64,000 nt of DNA from NCBI RefSeq assembly GCF_018474015.1, contig NZ_JAHCSG010000006.1, positions 124,001 through 188,000 of the forward strand, given 5' to 3'. A program made the translations under genes and the position numbers. Each line of letters begins with the position of its first letter. The first letter of the stretch is position 1. The notes under the pieces were generated by a model, which saw only the letters and a list, made by a program, of their open reading frames with translations, did not search any database and was not told the DNA's origin. Below, piece by piece: positions 17,310 through 28,722 of the stretch. The DNA is from Williamsia sp. CHRR-6. GTDB taxonomy: Bacteria; Actinomycetota; Actinomycetes; Mycobacteriales; Mycobacteriaceae.

Positions 17310-19973
17310 ATGACGTCGAGCTCGACCATGCCTGCCGACGATCGGGGGCGCGACGAGGTGGCCCACTCCTCGGCACGAGCCGATCGAGTCGCTCACCCCG
17401 GACCGGCCGCACGGACCGGGATGCTGCAGATCTTCCTCGGCTGCGCCCCCGGGGTGGGCAAGACGTATGAGATGTTGGCCCAGGCCAAGACGTTGGCCGC
17501 GGAAGGTGCCGACGTGGTGGCGGCGGTGGTGGAGACGCACGGGAGGGCGGCGACCGCGCAGATGCTCGAGGGCATCGAGATGATCCCCACGATGCCGGTG
17601 CGCTACCGCGGCACCGTGCTCGACGAGCTCGATCTGCACGCGGTGCTGCGCCGTCGCCCTGACGTGGTGCTGGTCGACGAACTGGCCCACACCAATGCCC
17701 CGGGGATGGCGAATGCGAAACGCTGGGAGGACATCCGCGACCTGCTCGCCGCCGGGATCACCGTGCTCTCGACAGTCAACATCCAGCATCTGGAGAGTCT
17801 CAACGACGTGGTCGCCCAGATCACCGGTGTGCTGCAACGTGAGACCGTGCCCGACGACGTGGTGCGGGCAGCCGATCAGATCGAGCTGGTCGACATCGCG
17901 CCGGAGGCGCTGCGGCGGCGGTTGGCCGCGGGCAAGGTCTATTCCGGTGAGCGGGCGCAGGGGGCGTTGGGCAATTACTTCCGGCAGGGCAACCTCACCG
18001 CGCTGCGGGAGCTGGCGTTGCTGTGGTTGGCCGATCGGGTGGACGACTCGCTGTCGGATTACCGGGCGCAGCATGGCATCACGGCCACCTGGGAGACGCG
18101 GGAACGGGTGGTGGTCGCCATCACCGGTGGACCCGAGTCGGCCACCCTGTTGCGTCGAGCCAGCCGGATCGCCTCGCGATCGAGTGCTGAGTTGATCGCG
18201 GTGCACGTGGTGCGCGGCGACGGGTTGATCGACCGGCTGACCGGGGAGATCCCCGGACTCGGGGAGCTGGCCGCGGGTTTCGGTACCCGGATCCACACGG
18301 TGGTCGGCGACTCGGTTCCTGACACCCTGCTGGACTTCGCCCGCGGGGTCAACGCCACCCAGCTTGTGATGGGTACCTCCCGCCGATCGCGGTGGGCGCG
18401 TCTGCTCGACGAGGGCACCGGCACCACCGTGGTCCGCAAATCCGGGTCGATCGACGTCCACATGGTCACCCATGACCAAGTGCGGCAACGCAACCCCTTC
18501 GACATCCGCGGGACCAGGTTCCAGCGTCCGCTGACCTGGGTGCTGGCGGTGGTGGTGCCGTTCGCCACCGCCGGGGTGCTGTTGTTCGCCGATCGCTGGC
18601 TGGGCTTCGCCAGCGAGACGGTGATCTTCTTCGTCGTGGTGTTGGCCGTGTCGATGTTGGGTGGTGTGCTGCCCGCGGCGTTGACCGCCATCACCTCGGG
18701 CCTGCTGCTCAACTTCCTGTTCACCGAACCCCGATACAGCCTGGCCATCGAGAGCCCGGAGAACTTGCTGACCATCGTGGTGATGCTCGCGATCGCGATC
18801 GCTGTTGCGGTGCTGGTGGATTCGGCCACCGTCCGGCGCCGAGAAGCGATCAAGGCGGCCCGGGAAGCCGAGCTGCTGGCCACGTTCGCCGGCGCAGTGC
18901 TCACCGGCCAAGACCTCGACTCGCTGCTGGAGTTGGTGCGCAGCACCTTCGATCAGCGATCGGCGGCACTGGTGCGACTGGGCAGCGGGACCGGGGTGAG
19001 TGTCGAGGGGGCGGTGGGTGACGATCCGCCGACGACCCCGGCCGAGGCCGACACGGTGTGCAGCGGCGGTGAACACTTCGCGTTGTTGCTGTGCGGTGGT
19101 TCGCCGGCCGGTCGTGATCGCCGGGTGTTGACCGCCGTGGCCCGGCAGGCGGCCGGGGTGGCCGAGCGCGCCCGGCTGGCCCGCGAGGCCTCACGCGCCG
19201 ACACTCTCGCGCAGACCGACCAACTGCGGCGGGCGTTGCTGGCAGCGGTGAGCCATGATCTGCGGACGCCACTGGCGGCGGTCAAGGCGGCGGTGTCGAG
19301 CCTGCGCAGTACCGACGTGTCGTTCTCGCCCGAGGACACCGCCGAGTTGCTGGCGACCATCGAGGAATCCGCCGATCACCTGACCGCGCTGGTGGGTAAT
19401 CTCCTCGACTCCTCACGTCTGGCGGCGGGTGTGGTGCGCCCGCAGGTTCGTACCGTCTACCTCGCCGAAGTGGTGGGGCGGGTGCTGCTGGGGATGTCGG
19501 CGTACGCCGATCGGCTGGTCAACCGGGTGCAGGTCGACGTGGGACCCACTGTGGTGCAGGCTGATTCGGTTCTCTTGGAACGTGTTCTGGCCAACCTCAT
19601 CGACAACGCGCTGCGCCACGGCGGTTCTGGCCCCGTGGAGGTCGGTGCCGTGACCATCGGGGCCGGAGATGCTGGAGCACGGACACAGATCAGGGTGGCC
19701 GATCACGGTCTCGGAGTTCCGGTGCAGACGCGTAGCCACATCTTCGAGGCTTTCGGTCGCTTCGGCGATCAGAACGAGACCTCCGGGGTGGGGTTGGGAT
19801 TGTCGGTGGCCCAAGGCTTCACCGAGGCGATGGGCGGGGTCATCGAGGCGAGTGAGACCCCGGGTGGGGGACTGACGCTGACCGTCGAGCTCGACACCCA
19901 CGGGCCGTCCGACGCCCGCGATCAGGAAGGAGGTGGCGATGTCGCAGACACCGTCGCAGTCGATCACCGGTGA
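17310..19973 (+). CDS. kdpD: Sensor histidine kinase KdpD
   Basis: KdpD senses K+ limitation or turgor and phosphorylates KdpE. The 887-residue protein has the N-terminal KdpD domain with Walker A GCAPGVGKTYEML, a universal-stress-protein-like domain (about residues 265-380), four closely spaced membrane segments (about 405-500), a GAF-like region, the HisKA box AVSHDLRTPLAAVK and the HATPase motifs NLIDNALRHG and GVGLGLSVA. ATG 17310 has GGAGGA about 10 bases upstream; the open frame to 17232 would overlap kdpC. The 3' end overlaps kdpE by 35 bases. Confidence 0.95.
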   Translation: MTSSSTMPADDRGRDEVAHSSARADRVAHPGPAARTGMLQIFLGCAPGVGKTYEMLAQAKTLAAEGADVVAAVVETHGRAATAQMLEGIEMIPTMPVRYRGTVLDELDLHAVLRRRPDVVLVDELAHTNAPGMANAKRWEDIRDLLAAGITVLSTVNIQHLESLNDVVAQITGVLQRETVPDDVVRAADQIELVDIAPEALRRRLAAGKVYSGERAQGALGNYFRQGNLTALRELALLWLADRVDDSLSDYRAQHGITATWETRERVVVAITGGPESATLLRRASRIASRSSAELIAVHVVRGDGLIDRLTGEIPGLGELAAGFGTRIHTVVGDSVPDTLLDFARGVNATQLVMGTSRRSRWARLLDEGTGTTVVRKSGSIDVHMVTHDQVRQRNPFDIRGTRFQRPLTWVLAVVVPFATAGVLLFADRWLGFASETVIFFVVVLAVSMLGGVLPAALTAITSGLLLNFLFTEPRYSLAIESPENLLTIVVMLAIAIAVAVLVDSATVRRREAIKAAREAELLATFAGAVLTGQDLDSLLELVRSTFDQRSAALVRLGSGTGVSVEGAVGDDPPTTPAEADTVCSGGEHFALLLCGGSPAGRDRRVLTAVARQAAGVAERARLAREASRADTLAQTDQLRRALLAAVSHDLRTPLAAVKAAVSSLRSTDVSFSPEDTAELLATIEESADHLTALVGNLLDSSRLAAGVVRPQVRTVYLAEVVGRVLLGMSAYADRLVNRVQVDVGPTVVQADSVLLERVLANLIDNALRHGGSGPVEVGAVTIGAGDAGARTQIRVADHGLGVPVQTRSHIFEAFGRFGDQNETSGVGLGLSVAQGFTEAMGGVIEASETPGGGLTLTVELDTHGPSDARDQEGGGDVADTVAVDHR

Positions 19974-20658
19974 TCATGTCCGGGTGCTCGTCGTCGACGA
20001 CGAACCTCAGATCCTGCGGGCCTTGCGAATCAACCTGCGCGCCCGCGGATTCGACGTCACCACCGCTTCCAGTGGGGCCGGCGCACTCCGTGCGGCTGCA
20101 CAGACCAAGCCGCAGGTGATCATTCTCGATCTGGGACTGCCTGATCTCGACGGGTTCGAGGTGCTCGACGGGTTGCGCGGCTGGACCGACGTGCCGGTGA
20201 TCGTGCTCTCGGCCCGAACCGACGCCGCCGACAAGGTGCAGGCACTCGATGCCGGTGCCGACGACTACGTGACCAAGCCGTTCGGGATGGAAGAACTGCT
20301 CGCCCGGTTGCGGGCGGCGGTGCGTCGGGCCGGTGCGCCGGCGCCTGGGCTCACCGAGCCGATCGTCGACGCGGGGTCGTTCGTGGTGGACCTGCAAGCC
20401 AAGCTGGTGCGTCGCGATGGGGCCGACGTGCACCTGACCCCGACCGAGTGGGGTGTGCTGGAGATGCTGGTGCGCAACGAGGGGAAGTTGGTGGGGCAGC
20501 GGGAGATCCTGCGCGAGGTGTGGGGGCCGGGTTACGAGACGCAGACCCACTATCTGCGGGTGTACCTCGCGGGTCTGCGCCGCAAGCTCGAACCCGACCC
20601 CACGACGCCACGACATCTGCTGACCGAGGCCGGGATGGGATATCGCTTCGTGCGGTGA
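19939..20658 (+). CDS. kdpE: Response regulator KdpE
   Basis: KdpE is the OmpR/PhoB-type activator of kdpFABC. The 239-residue protein shows the receiver acidic pair VVDDE, the phosphorylated Asp in IILDLGLPD, the conserved Thr/Ser and Lys (VLSAR, VTKPF), and a C-terminal winged helix (LTPTEWGVLEML, YLRVYLAGLRRKLE, GMGYRF). ATG 19939 is preferred over the in-frame GTG at 19933 because GGAAGGAGG lies immediately upstream at the right spacing. Here kdpDE lies downstream of kdpFABC on the same strand, allowing positive autoregulation. Confidence 0.95.
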   Translation: MSQTPSQSITGDHVRVLVVDDEPQILRALRINLRARGFDVTTASSGAGALRAAAQTKPQVIILDLGLPDLDGFEVLDGLRGWTDVPVIVLSARTDAADKVQALDAGADDYVTKPFGMEELLARLRAAVRRAGAPAPGLTEPIVDAGSFVVDLQAKLVRRDGADVHLTPTEWGVLEMLVRNEGKLVGQREILREVWGPGYETQTHYLRVYLAGLRRKLEPDPTTPRHLLTEAGMGYRFVR

Positions 20659-20711
20659 ACGGTGTGGTGGGCGCGGGAATCGGGAACACGATCGGGGTGT
20701 TCAATCGATCC

Positions 20712-21218
20712 ATGAACCCAGCACCCGATGCGACGACACCTGATCCGACCGGACCTGCTTCGGCGGGGTCTGCAGCCGCTGGGTCTGACCCGACCGGATC
20801 GGGCACCGACCTGTGGGTCGAGCGGACCGGGACCCGCCGATACACCGGGCGCAGCTCGCGTGGCGCCGAGGTGCTCATCGGTTCGCAGGACTGTCCCGGA
20901 GTGTTCACCCCGGGTGAGCTGATGAAGATCGCCTTGGGTGCGTGCACCGGCATGAGTTCTGATGTGCCGCTGGCCCGTCGGCTCGGTGAGGACTACCCGG
21001 CCACCATCCGGGTGAGCGGAGCGGCCGACCGCGACAACGAGGTCTACCCGGCCCTGCACGAGGTGCTCGAACTCGATCTGTCGGCCCTTGACGAGGCGAC
21101 CGCGACGCGGTTGCTGACGGTGGTCGAACGTGCCGTCGACGCCGCCTGCACCGTCGGGCGGACGCTGAAGGCGGGGACTGCGGTCACCCTCGACATCACC
21201 GGCACCCGCGAGGTCTGA
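20712..21218 (+). CDS. OsmC-family peroxiredoxin-like protein
   Basis: A 168-residue OsmC/Ohr-family protein; such proteins reduce organic or inorganic hydroperoxides through two cysteines. Both are present, in ALGACTGMSS and in AACTVGRTL. An Ala/Thr/Pro-rich N-terminal segment of about 33 residues precedes the domain. ATG 20712 is assumed; GTG 20655, overlapping the kdpE stop, is an alternative adding 19 residues, and neither has a strong ribosome-binding site. From memory the M. tuberculosis order is mutM, OsmC-like (Rv2923c), acyP, smc, so here this gene restarts the conserved core after the accessory block. Confidence 0.85.
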   Translation: MNPAPDATTPDPTGPASAGSAAAGSDPTGSGTDLWVERTGTRRYTGRSSRGAEVLIGSQDCPGVFTPGELMKIALGACTGMSSDVPLARRLGEDYPATIRVSGAADRDNEVYPALHEVLELDLSALDEATATRLLTVVERAVDAACTVGRTLKAGTAVTLDITGTREV

Positions 21219-21225
21219 TGCGGTC

Positions 21226-21510
21226 ATGACCATCGACCCGCCGGTGCGGTTGACCGCCTACGTGCACGGCCGCGTGCAGGGCGTGGGATTCCGATGGTGG
21301 ACGCGCGCGCAAGCGCTGGAACTCGGACTTCTCGGCCACGCCACCAACCTTGTCGATGGGCGCGTGTTGGTGATTGCGGAGGGTCGGCGTGCCGCCGTCG
21401 ACGCCCTGCTGGCCCGGCTGCGCAGCGGTGACACCGCAGGCCGGGTGGACCTGGTGGTCGACGACGTGAGTGCGGCGCGCGGCGGGCTGACCGGGTTCAC
21501 CGAGCGGTAG
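21226..21510 (+). CDS. acyP: Acylphosphatase
   Basis: Acylphosphatase hydrolyses acyl phosphates such as carbamoyl or aminoacyl phosphate. The 94-residue product has family length with the phosphate-binding loop GRVQGVGFRWW (catalytic Arg) and the catalytic Asn in HATNLVDGRV. It follows the OsmC gene by 7 bases and precedes smc, a conserved actinobacterial arrangement. Its last two codons and stop lie in the first unit of a four-copy 25-bp tandem repeat. Confidence 0.95.
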   Translation: MTIDPPVRLTAYVHGRVQGVGFRWWTRAQALELGLLGHATNLVDGRVLVIAEGRRAAVDALLARLRSGDTAGRVDLVVDDVSAARGGLTGFTER

Positions 21511-21600
21511 CTCGAATTGCTGGCCCGAGCGGTAGCTCGAATTGCTGGCCCGAGCGGTAGCTCGAATTGCTGGCCCGAGCGGTAGCTCGAATCACTCGCC
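21501..21600. repeat. Four-copy 25-bp tandem array at the end of acyP
   Basis: Units at 21501-21525, 21526-21550 and 21551-21575 are identical; 21576-21600 diverges in its last seven bases. Each unit begins cgagcggtagctcgaattgc. The first copy contains the last two codons and TAG stop of acyP, and every copy repeats that stop. Each copy also carries the stem CGAGC-GGTA-GCTCG, so the RNA could form four small hairpins in series. The array fills half of the acyP-smc gap. Confidence 0.95.
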
Positions 21601-21667
21601 CGAGGAGGTGACGCCGACCTTGCGGGTCGGTGAACCGCCGATGGCGATGCACGTCGGGTGCGGTGGG

Positions 21668-21673
21668 TAATCT
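21668..21673 (+). promoter_or_regulatory. -10 hexamer of smc
   Basis: TAATCT lies eight bases before GTG 21682 with no ribosome-binding site between, which suggests transcription starting at or near the start codon. Assignment is by motif and spacing only. Confidence 0.45.
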
Positions 21674-21681
21674 CTTCACCC

Positions 21682-24600
21682 GTGCACCTCAAGAGCCTGA
21701 CGCTGAAGGGATTCAAGTCCTTCGCGTCGGCCACCACCCTGAAGTTCGAACCCGGTATCACCTGCGTGGTCGGACCCAACGGGTCGGGGAAGTCGAACGT
21801 CGTCGATGCGTTGACCTGGGTGATGGGGGAGCAGGGGGCGAAGGCGCTGCGCGGCGGCAAGATGGAGGACGTCATCTTTGCCGGGACCTCTGGTCGCGCG
21901 CCGCTGGGTCGGGCCGAGGTCACGCTGACCATCGACAACTCCGACGGTGCGCTGCCGATCGACTACTCAGAGGTGTCGGTGACCCGGCGGATGTTCCGCG
22001 ATGGCGCCGGTGAGTACGAGATCAACGGCACCTCGTGTCGGCTGATGGACGTGCAGGAACTGCTCAGCGATTCTGGTATCGGCCGCGAGATGCATGTGAT
22101 CGTCGGTCAGGGTCGGTTGGCGGCGATCCTGGAGTCCCGTCCCGAGGATCGCCGTGCCTTCATCGAGGAGGCGGCCGGTGTTCTCAAGCATCGCAAGCGT
22201 AAAGAGAAGGCCGTCCGCAAGCTCGATGCGATGCAGGCCAACCTCGCTCGCCTCACCGACCTGACCGACGAGTTGCGTCGTCAACTCAAGCCTTTGGGTC
22301 GCCAGGCCGAGGTGGCCCGCCGAGCGCAGACGGTGCAGGCAGATCTGCGGGATGCGCGGCTTCGGCTGGCCGCCGACGATCTGGTGACGCTGCGGGCTTC
22401 GGCGGCTGATCGGGCCGAGATCGAACGCGAGCTGCGAGCCAAGGCCGATGCGGTGGCCCGACAGCTCGAGCAGGCGACGACGGCGATGAACCGATACGAG
22501 CGAGCGGTCGCCGCGATCGCACCCGCGGCGGCTGCGGCGGGTTCGTCGTGGTTCCGGCTGTCGGCGTTGGCCGAGCGGGTCGATGCGACGCGACGGGTGG
22601 CCGCCGAGCGGGCTCGGCATCTGGCCGAGCCGGTGATCGTCGAGACCGGGCGTGACCCCGATGCGTTGGAGGCGCAGGCCGCCGCGGCCGCCGAGGAGGA
22701 AGCTGCCCTGACCGCGGGCGTCGAGGTGGCGTTCGAGGAACTTCAGATCGCCCGAGAAACATTGGCCGCCACAGAGTCTGCGGCTGCGGCGGCGGAATCG
22801 GCACACATGGCTGCGGTGCGTGCGGTGGCCGACCGTCGCGAGGGCCTGGTACGTCTGGAAGGTCAGGTGACCAACCTGGCCACTCGTGCCGAGTCGACCG
22901 ACGCCGAGGCTGCGCGTCTCACCGCGGCGATCGCTGATGCGGCTGCGCGTGCCGAGGCCGCGCAGGTCGAATTCGACGCGGTGCAGGCCACCATCGCCGA
23001 CCTCGACGCCTCCGAGCAGGGACTCGACGAACACCATGAGCGCACCGTCGCCGCCCTCAACGCCGCCAACGCCCGGGTCGCTGAACTACAGGCGGCCGAG
23101 CGTGCCGCCGAACAGCGGGTGGCATCGTTGACCGCTCGGATCGACGCGTTGTCGATGGGCTTGACCCGCCGCGACGGCGGAGCGTGGTTGCTCGAGCATG
23201 CGCAGGCCGGTGTGGGCGGGGTGTTGTCGGATCAGCTGCGGACCGATCCCGGGTACGAGGCGGCGATCGCGGCGGCGTTGGGCCCGGCGGTCGATGCGCT
23301 GATCGCATCCGATGAGCCCAGTGCGCGCGCGGCCATCGCCGCCTTGAAGTCGGCCGACGCGGGTCGCGCGGCGCTGGTCATCTCGGGGGTGGCTCGTCCG
23401 GCATCGGACCCGCAGCCGCTGCCGCCGGGTGCACGCTGGGCTGCGAGCGTGGTCTCGGTGGCTGCATCCCTGCGTGGCGCAATAGATCTGGTGTTGGCGC
23501 GGGTGGTCATCGCCGATGACGACGCGGTGGCCGCGGCGGTGGTCGCCGCCGCCCGCGATCAGGGTCGCCGGCTCGACGTGGTGACCCTCGACGGGGACGT
23601 GATCGGACCAGGATGGATCAGCGGCGGCTCGGGCAAGGGGCCGTCGACCATCGAGGTGCAGGCCGACATCGACAGCGCCACAGCCGATCTCGCGGCATCG
23701 CGACGACAGGCCGCAGAGCTGGCCGCGGCGCTGGCCGGGGCCACCGCCGAACAGGAGCAGCGTCGGGAGTCGGCGGAGGAGGCGTTGGCCGCGCTGCACG
23801 AATCCGACGCCACCGTCGGAGCGGTCTACGAGCAACTGGCTCGCCTCGGCCAGAGTGTTCGGGCCGCGCGCGATGAACAGGAGCGCCTCACCGCGCAGCG
23901 AACCGTGGTGGAGTCGGGTCGTAGCCAGGCATTGGCGCAGCTGCAGGAGATGGAGGAGCGGTTGCGCGCGGCGCGCGCCCAACCGGCCGACACCGAGACC
24001 GACGGCGGGGCTGACGCCGAGCGTGTGGCTGCTGCAGCCGCCGTGTCGACCGCACGCGCAGAGGAGACCGAGGCTCGTCTGGCCCTGCGGACCGCGGAGG
24101 AGCGGCTGGCCTCGGTTCGGGGTCGGGCCGACTCGCTGCGTCGGTCGGCCGCGGCGGAACGTCAAGCGCGGGCTCGCGCTGAGCAACAGAACCGGGCCCG
24201 CGCGCATGCGGCGGCCGTCGCTGCCGCAGTGGTGCAGGGCGCGGACCAGATCGCGCAACGGCTACACGCTGCCGTGGCCACCGCGCAGTCCACCCGCGAC
24301 GACCTCGAGGAGCGTCGGGTCGCCCAGGTGGCCGAGCGGGACGCCGCCCGCGCGGCGGTGACCGAGCTCGGCGCGACATTGTCGCGCCTGCGTGAGGACC
24401 TGCATCGCGACGAGCTTGCCGGCGCCCAGGTCACGCTGCGGGTGGAACAGCTCGAAGAGCAGATCCGCGACTCCCTCGCCATCGGACTCGACGAGTTGTT
24501 GGCCGAGTACGGACCTGATGTCGAGATGCCGCCGACCGAGCTGGAAATGGCCGAGTATCACCAGGCTCGCGAGCGCGGCGAGTCGGTGGTGGCGCCCACC

Positions 24601-25278
24601 GCGATGCGGTTCGATCGCGCCACTCAGGAGGCCCGCGCCAAGAAGGCGCAGAAGGACCTGACCACGCTGGGCAAGGTGAACCCGTTGGCGCTCGAGGAGT
24701 TCGCCGCACTGGAGGAGCGCTACACGTTCCTGTCCACCCAGCTCGAGGACGTCAAGAGTGCCCGCCGTGACCTGCTCGACGTGGTCGACGACGTGGACGC
24801 GAAGATCCTGCAGGTGTTCACCGAGGCCTACGCCGATGTCGAGCGCGAGTTCGCGGCCGTGTTCACCACGCTGTTCCCGGGTGGTGAGGGGCGGCTGCTG
24901 TTGACCGATCCCGGCGACATGCTGACCACCGGCATCGAAGTGGAGGCCCGTCCGCCGGGCAAGAAGGTCAAGCGACTGTCGTTGCTCTCCGGCGGCGAGA
25001 AGTCGCTGACCGCGGTCGCGATGCTGGTGGCCATCTTCCGGGCCCGACCGTCACCGTTCTATGTGATGGACGAGGTGGAGGCCGCGCTCGACGACACCAA
25101 TCTTCGGCGGCTGATCATGTTGTTCGAACAGCTTCGGGAGCGGTCTCAGTTGATCGTCATCACCCATCAGAAGCCCACCATGGAGATCGCCGACGCGTTG
25201 TACGGCGTGAGCATGCAGGGCGATGGGATCACCACCGTCATCTCGCAGCGGTTGCGGGGCGTGGACATCGGGACCTGA
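21682..25278 (+). CDS. smc: Chromosome segregation protein SMC
   Basis: SMC is the ring-forming ATPase that compacts and segregates chromosomes with ScpA and ScpB. The 1198-residue product has the N-terminal Walker [15 protein letters not shown], two long coiled coils rich in Ala, Glu and Arg (about residues 170-500 and 660-980), a central hinge (about 500-650), and the C-terminal signature [14 protein letters not shown] with Walker [17 protein letters not shown] 21682 is chosen because conserved text [14 protein letters not shown] begins there. Confidence 0.96.
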   Translation: MHLKSLTLKGFKSFASATTLKFEPGITCVVGPNGSGKSNVVDALTWVMGEQGAKALRGGKMEDVIFAGTSGRAPLGRAEVTLTIDNSDGALPIDYSEVSVTRRMFRDGAGEYEINGTSCRLMDVQELLSDSGIGREMHVIVGQGRLAAILESRPEDRRAFIEEAAGVLKHRKRKEKAVRKLDAMQANLARLTDLTDELRRQLKPLGRQAEVARRAQTVQADLRDARLRLAADDLVTLRASAADRAEIERELRAKADAVARQLEQATTAMNRYERAVAAIAPAAAAAGSSWFRLSALAERVDATRRVAAERARHLAEPVIVETGRDPDALEAQAAAAAEEEAALTAGVEVAFEELQIARETLAATESAAAAAESAHMAAVRAVADRREGLVRLEGQVTNLATRAESTDAEAARLTAAIADAAARAEAAQVEFDAVQATIADLDASEQGLDEHHERTVAALNAANARVAELQAAERAAEQRVASLTARIDALSMGLTRRDGGAWLLEHAQAGVGGVLSDQLRTDPGYEAAIAAALGPAVDALIASDEPSARAAIAALKSADAGRAALVISGVARPASDPQPLPPGARWAASVVSVAASLRGAIDLVLARVVIADDDAVAAAVVAAARDQGRRLDVVTLDGDVIGPGWISGGSGKGPSTIEVQADIDSATADLAASRRQAAELAAALAGATAEQEQRRESAEEALAALHESDATVGAVYEQLARLGQSVRAARDEQERLTAQRTVVESGRSQALAQLQEMEERLRAARAQPADTETDGGADAERVAAAAAVSTARAEETEARLALRTAEERLASVRGRADSLRRSAAAERQARARAEQQNRARAHAAAVAAAVVQGADQIAQRLHAAVATAQSTRDDLEERRVAQVAERDAARAAVTELGATLSRLREDLHRDELAGAQVTLRVEQLEEQIRDSLAIGLDELLAEYGPDVEMPPTELEMAEYHQARERGESVVAPTAMRFDRATQEARAKKAQKDLTTLGKVNPLALEEFAALEERYTFLSTQLEDVKSARRDLLDVVDDVDAKILQVFTEAYADVEREFAAVFTTLFPGGEGRLLLTDPGDMLTTGIEVEARPPGKKVKRLSLLSGGEKSLTAVAMLVAIFRARPSPFYVMDEVEAALDDTNLRRLIMLFEQLRERSQLIVITHQKPTMEIADALYGVSMQGDGITTVISQRLRGVDIGT

Positions 25279-25280
25279 AC

Positions 25281-25297
25281 GCGGGCGCGGCGCCCGC
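25281..25297 (+). terminator. Hairpin directly after smc
   Basis: GCGGGCG-CGG-CGCCCGC is a perfect 7-bp G+C stem beginning two bases after the smc stop codon, without a T tract. It probably ends the smc transcript, consistent with a separate ftsY promoter just downstream. Confidence 0.5.
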
Positions 25298-25324
25298 AGC
25301 CCGAGCCTGCGACCCGGGTCCTGA

Positions 25325-25330
25325 CACAAT
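25325..25330 (+). promoter_or_regulatory. -10 hexamer of ftsY
   Basis: CACAAT lies six bases before GTG 25337, the spacing expected for a leaderless transcript. The same hexamer serves as the proposed -10 of rpsP and rplS in this window. Confidence 0.45.
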
Positions 25331-25336
25331 GGCCGG

Positions 25337-26737
25337 GTGAGCACCGAGATCATCATTGCCATCGTCGTCGCCGTCCTCGTGCTGCTGGCGATTGGCGTGG
25401 GCACCGGCCTGCTGTTGTCCCGGCGGCGCCAGATCCACCTCGACGACCAGACGCCGCCCGGTTCGAGCACCCGTGAGGTGGACCGCTCGGGCGGGTACAC
25501 CGCCACCGGTGGGTTCAGCTTCTCGCAGGGCGGCACGGACACGGTGGAACCGCCGACGTTGCTGCCCGAGCGGACCGACACCGACGGTCAGCCCCGGGTC
25601 GGTGACGACGCCTCGGTGCCCCGGGATTCTCAGCGGCGGTCCATCCAGGAGGTCAACCTGCCCGACCTTCCGGCGGATTCGATCTCTGCTGGGCGGGCAT
25701 CTGCAGATCCGACTGCGCCGGAAACCGGTGCGGTCGACACCGACGTCGAGCCGGCCGTCGAGCCGGGCACCGACACCGACGCGCTGCTCGACTCGGCGCC
25801 GCCACTCGACGAGATCGAACCGGTCAGCGGCCGTCTGCATCGTCTGCGGGGCCGGCTGGCGCGGTCACAGGGCGCCCTGGGCAAGGGGGTCCTCAAGTTG
25901 CTCGGTACCGGCAACCTCGACGAGGACTCGTGGGAGGCCGTCGAGGACACGTTGCTCGGTGCCGACCTGGGTACCGCCACCTCGATCGACATCGTCGCGA
26001 AGTTGCGTACCCGGTTGGCGTCCTCGACGGTCCGCACGCCCGCTGAGGTGAGGGAGCTGTTGCGATCGGTGCTCGTGGAGGCACTGCTGCCCGACCTCGA
26101 CCGCTCCATCCGAGCACTCCCGCATGCCGACACCCCCGCAGTGCTGTTGGTCGTGGGTGTGAACGGCACCGGCAAGACCACCACGGTGGGCAAGTTGGCG
26201 CGGGTGCTGGTGGCCGACGGCCGTCGGGTGACCTTGGGCGCAGCCGACACCTTCCGGGCCGCCGCGGCCGATCAGCTGCAGACGTGGGCCGAGCGCGTGG
26301 GCGCTGAGGTGGTGCGCGGCAAGGAGGGAGCTGACCCGGCATCGGTGGCTTTCGATGCGGTGGCTGCCGGGGTGGCCGACGGCGCCGACGTGGTGGTGGT
26401 CGACACGGCCGGGCGCCTACACACCAAGACCGGGCTGATGGACGAGCTGGGCAAAGTCAAACGGGTGATCGAGAAGAAGGCGAAGGTCGACGAGGTGCTG
26501 TTGGTGCTCGACGCCACCACCGGTCAGAACGGCATGGCCCAGGCCAAGGTCTTCGCCGAGGTTGTCGACATCACCGGGGTGGTGTTGACCAAGCTGGACG
26601 GAACCGCCAAGGGCGGCATCGTCTTCCATGTGCAGCACGAGTTGGGCGTGCCGGTGAAGCTGGTCGGGCTGGGGGAGGGGGCCGATGACCTGGCCCCGTT
26701 CGAGCCGCGTGCGTTCGTCGACGCGCTGCTCGACTGA
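25337..26737 (+). CDS. ftsY: Signal recognition particle receptor FtsY
   Basis: FtsY is the membrane-associated receptor that docks SRP-ribosome complexes at the translocon. The 466-residue protein starts with one hydrophobic helix (about residues 4-28), followed by an acidic low-complexity linker (to about 155) and then the NG domain. GTPase motifs are GVNGTGKTTTVGKLA, the DTFRAAAADQL insertion box, VVDTAGR and TKLDGTAKGG. The N-terminal helix is typical of actinobacterial FtsY. The partner Ffh is encoded at 31364. Confidence 0.96.
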   Translation: MSTEIIIAIVVAVLVLLAIGVGTGLLLSRRRQIHLDDQTPPGSSTREVDRSGGYTATGGFSFSQGGTDTVEPPTLLPERTDTDGQPRVGDDASVPRDSQRRSIQEVNLPDLPADSISAGRASADPTAPETGAVDTDVEPAVEPGTDTDALLDSAPPLDEIEPVSGRLHRLRGRLARSQGALGKGVLKLLGTGNLDEDSWEAVEDTLLGADLGTATSIDIVAKLRTRLASSTVRTPAEVRELLRSVLVEALLPDLDRSIRALPHADTPAVLLVVGVNGTGKTTTVGKLARVLVADGRRVTLGAADTFRAAAADQLQTWAERVGAEVVRGKEGADPASVAFDAVAAGVADGADVVVVDTAGRLHTKTGLMDELGKVKRVIEKKAKVDEVLLVLDATTGQNGMAQAKVFAEVVDITGVVLTKLDGTAKGGIVFHVQHELGVPVKLVGLGEGADDLAPFEPRAFVDALLD

Positions 26738-26853
26738 AGAGTGTCGGACACGCGGTATTTGCCCGTTGTGACCGAGTTTTGGAGTTAGTTCGCTGTAGAA
26801 ACGTGATCGGCGAGCTGCGGCGATACATGGCGGAAATATTGATGGCCGTTCCG

Positions 26854-26869
26854 TTCACGTGGGAGAAAC
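26854..26869 (+). promoter_or_regulatory. Candidate GlnR box upstream of amtB
   Basis: TTCAC-N6-GAAAC fits the AC-N9-AC architecture described for mycobacterial GlnR sites and lies 98 bases upstream of the amtB start. A weaker GAAAC half-site is at 26798-26802. GlnR control of amt-glnB-glnD is established in related actinobacteria; binding here is inferred. Confidence 0.5.
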
Positions 26870-26967
26870 ACGCTATCGCCATGGCTGAAACATCGGGATA
26901 GGAACCTTCTCGGCAGATCGACGCCGCGGCGTGAGCCCGCGGTCGCAGAAATCGAGGAGGAATTAGG

Positions 26968-28706
<1,739 letters not shown>

Positions 28707-28722
28707 CCCGGAACAGATCTGC

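Noticed and set aside
17196-19076. 626-codon open frame antisense to kdpD
   Set aside because: kdpD has all its motifs on the + strand. The antisense frame is His/Gly/Arg-rich with no recognisable domain, the usual mirror of high-G+C codon bias.
26743-26753. GTGTC-G-GACAC dyad after ftsY
   Set aside because: A one-base loop cannot form a hairpin, and there is no evidence for a protein site.
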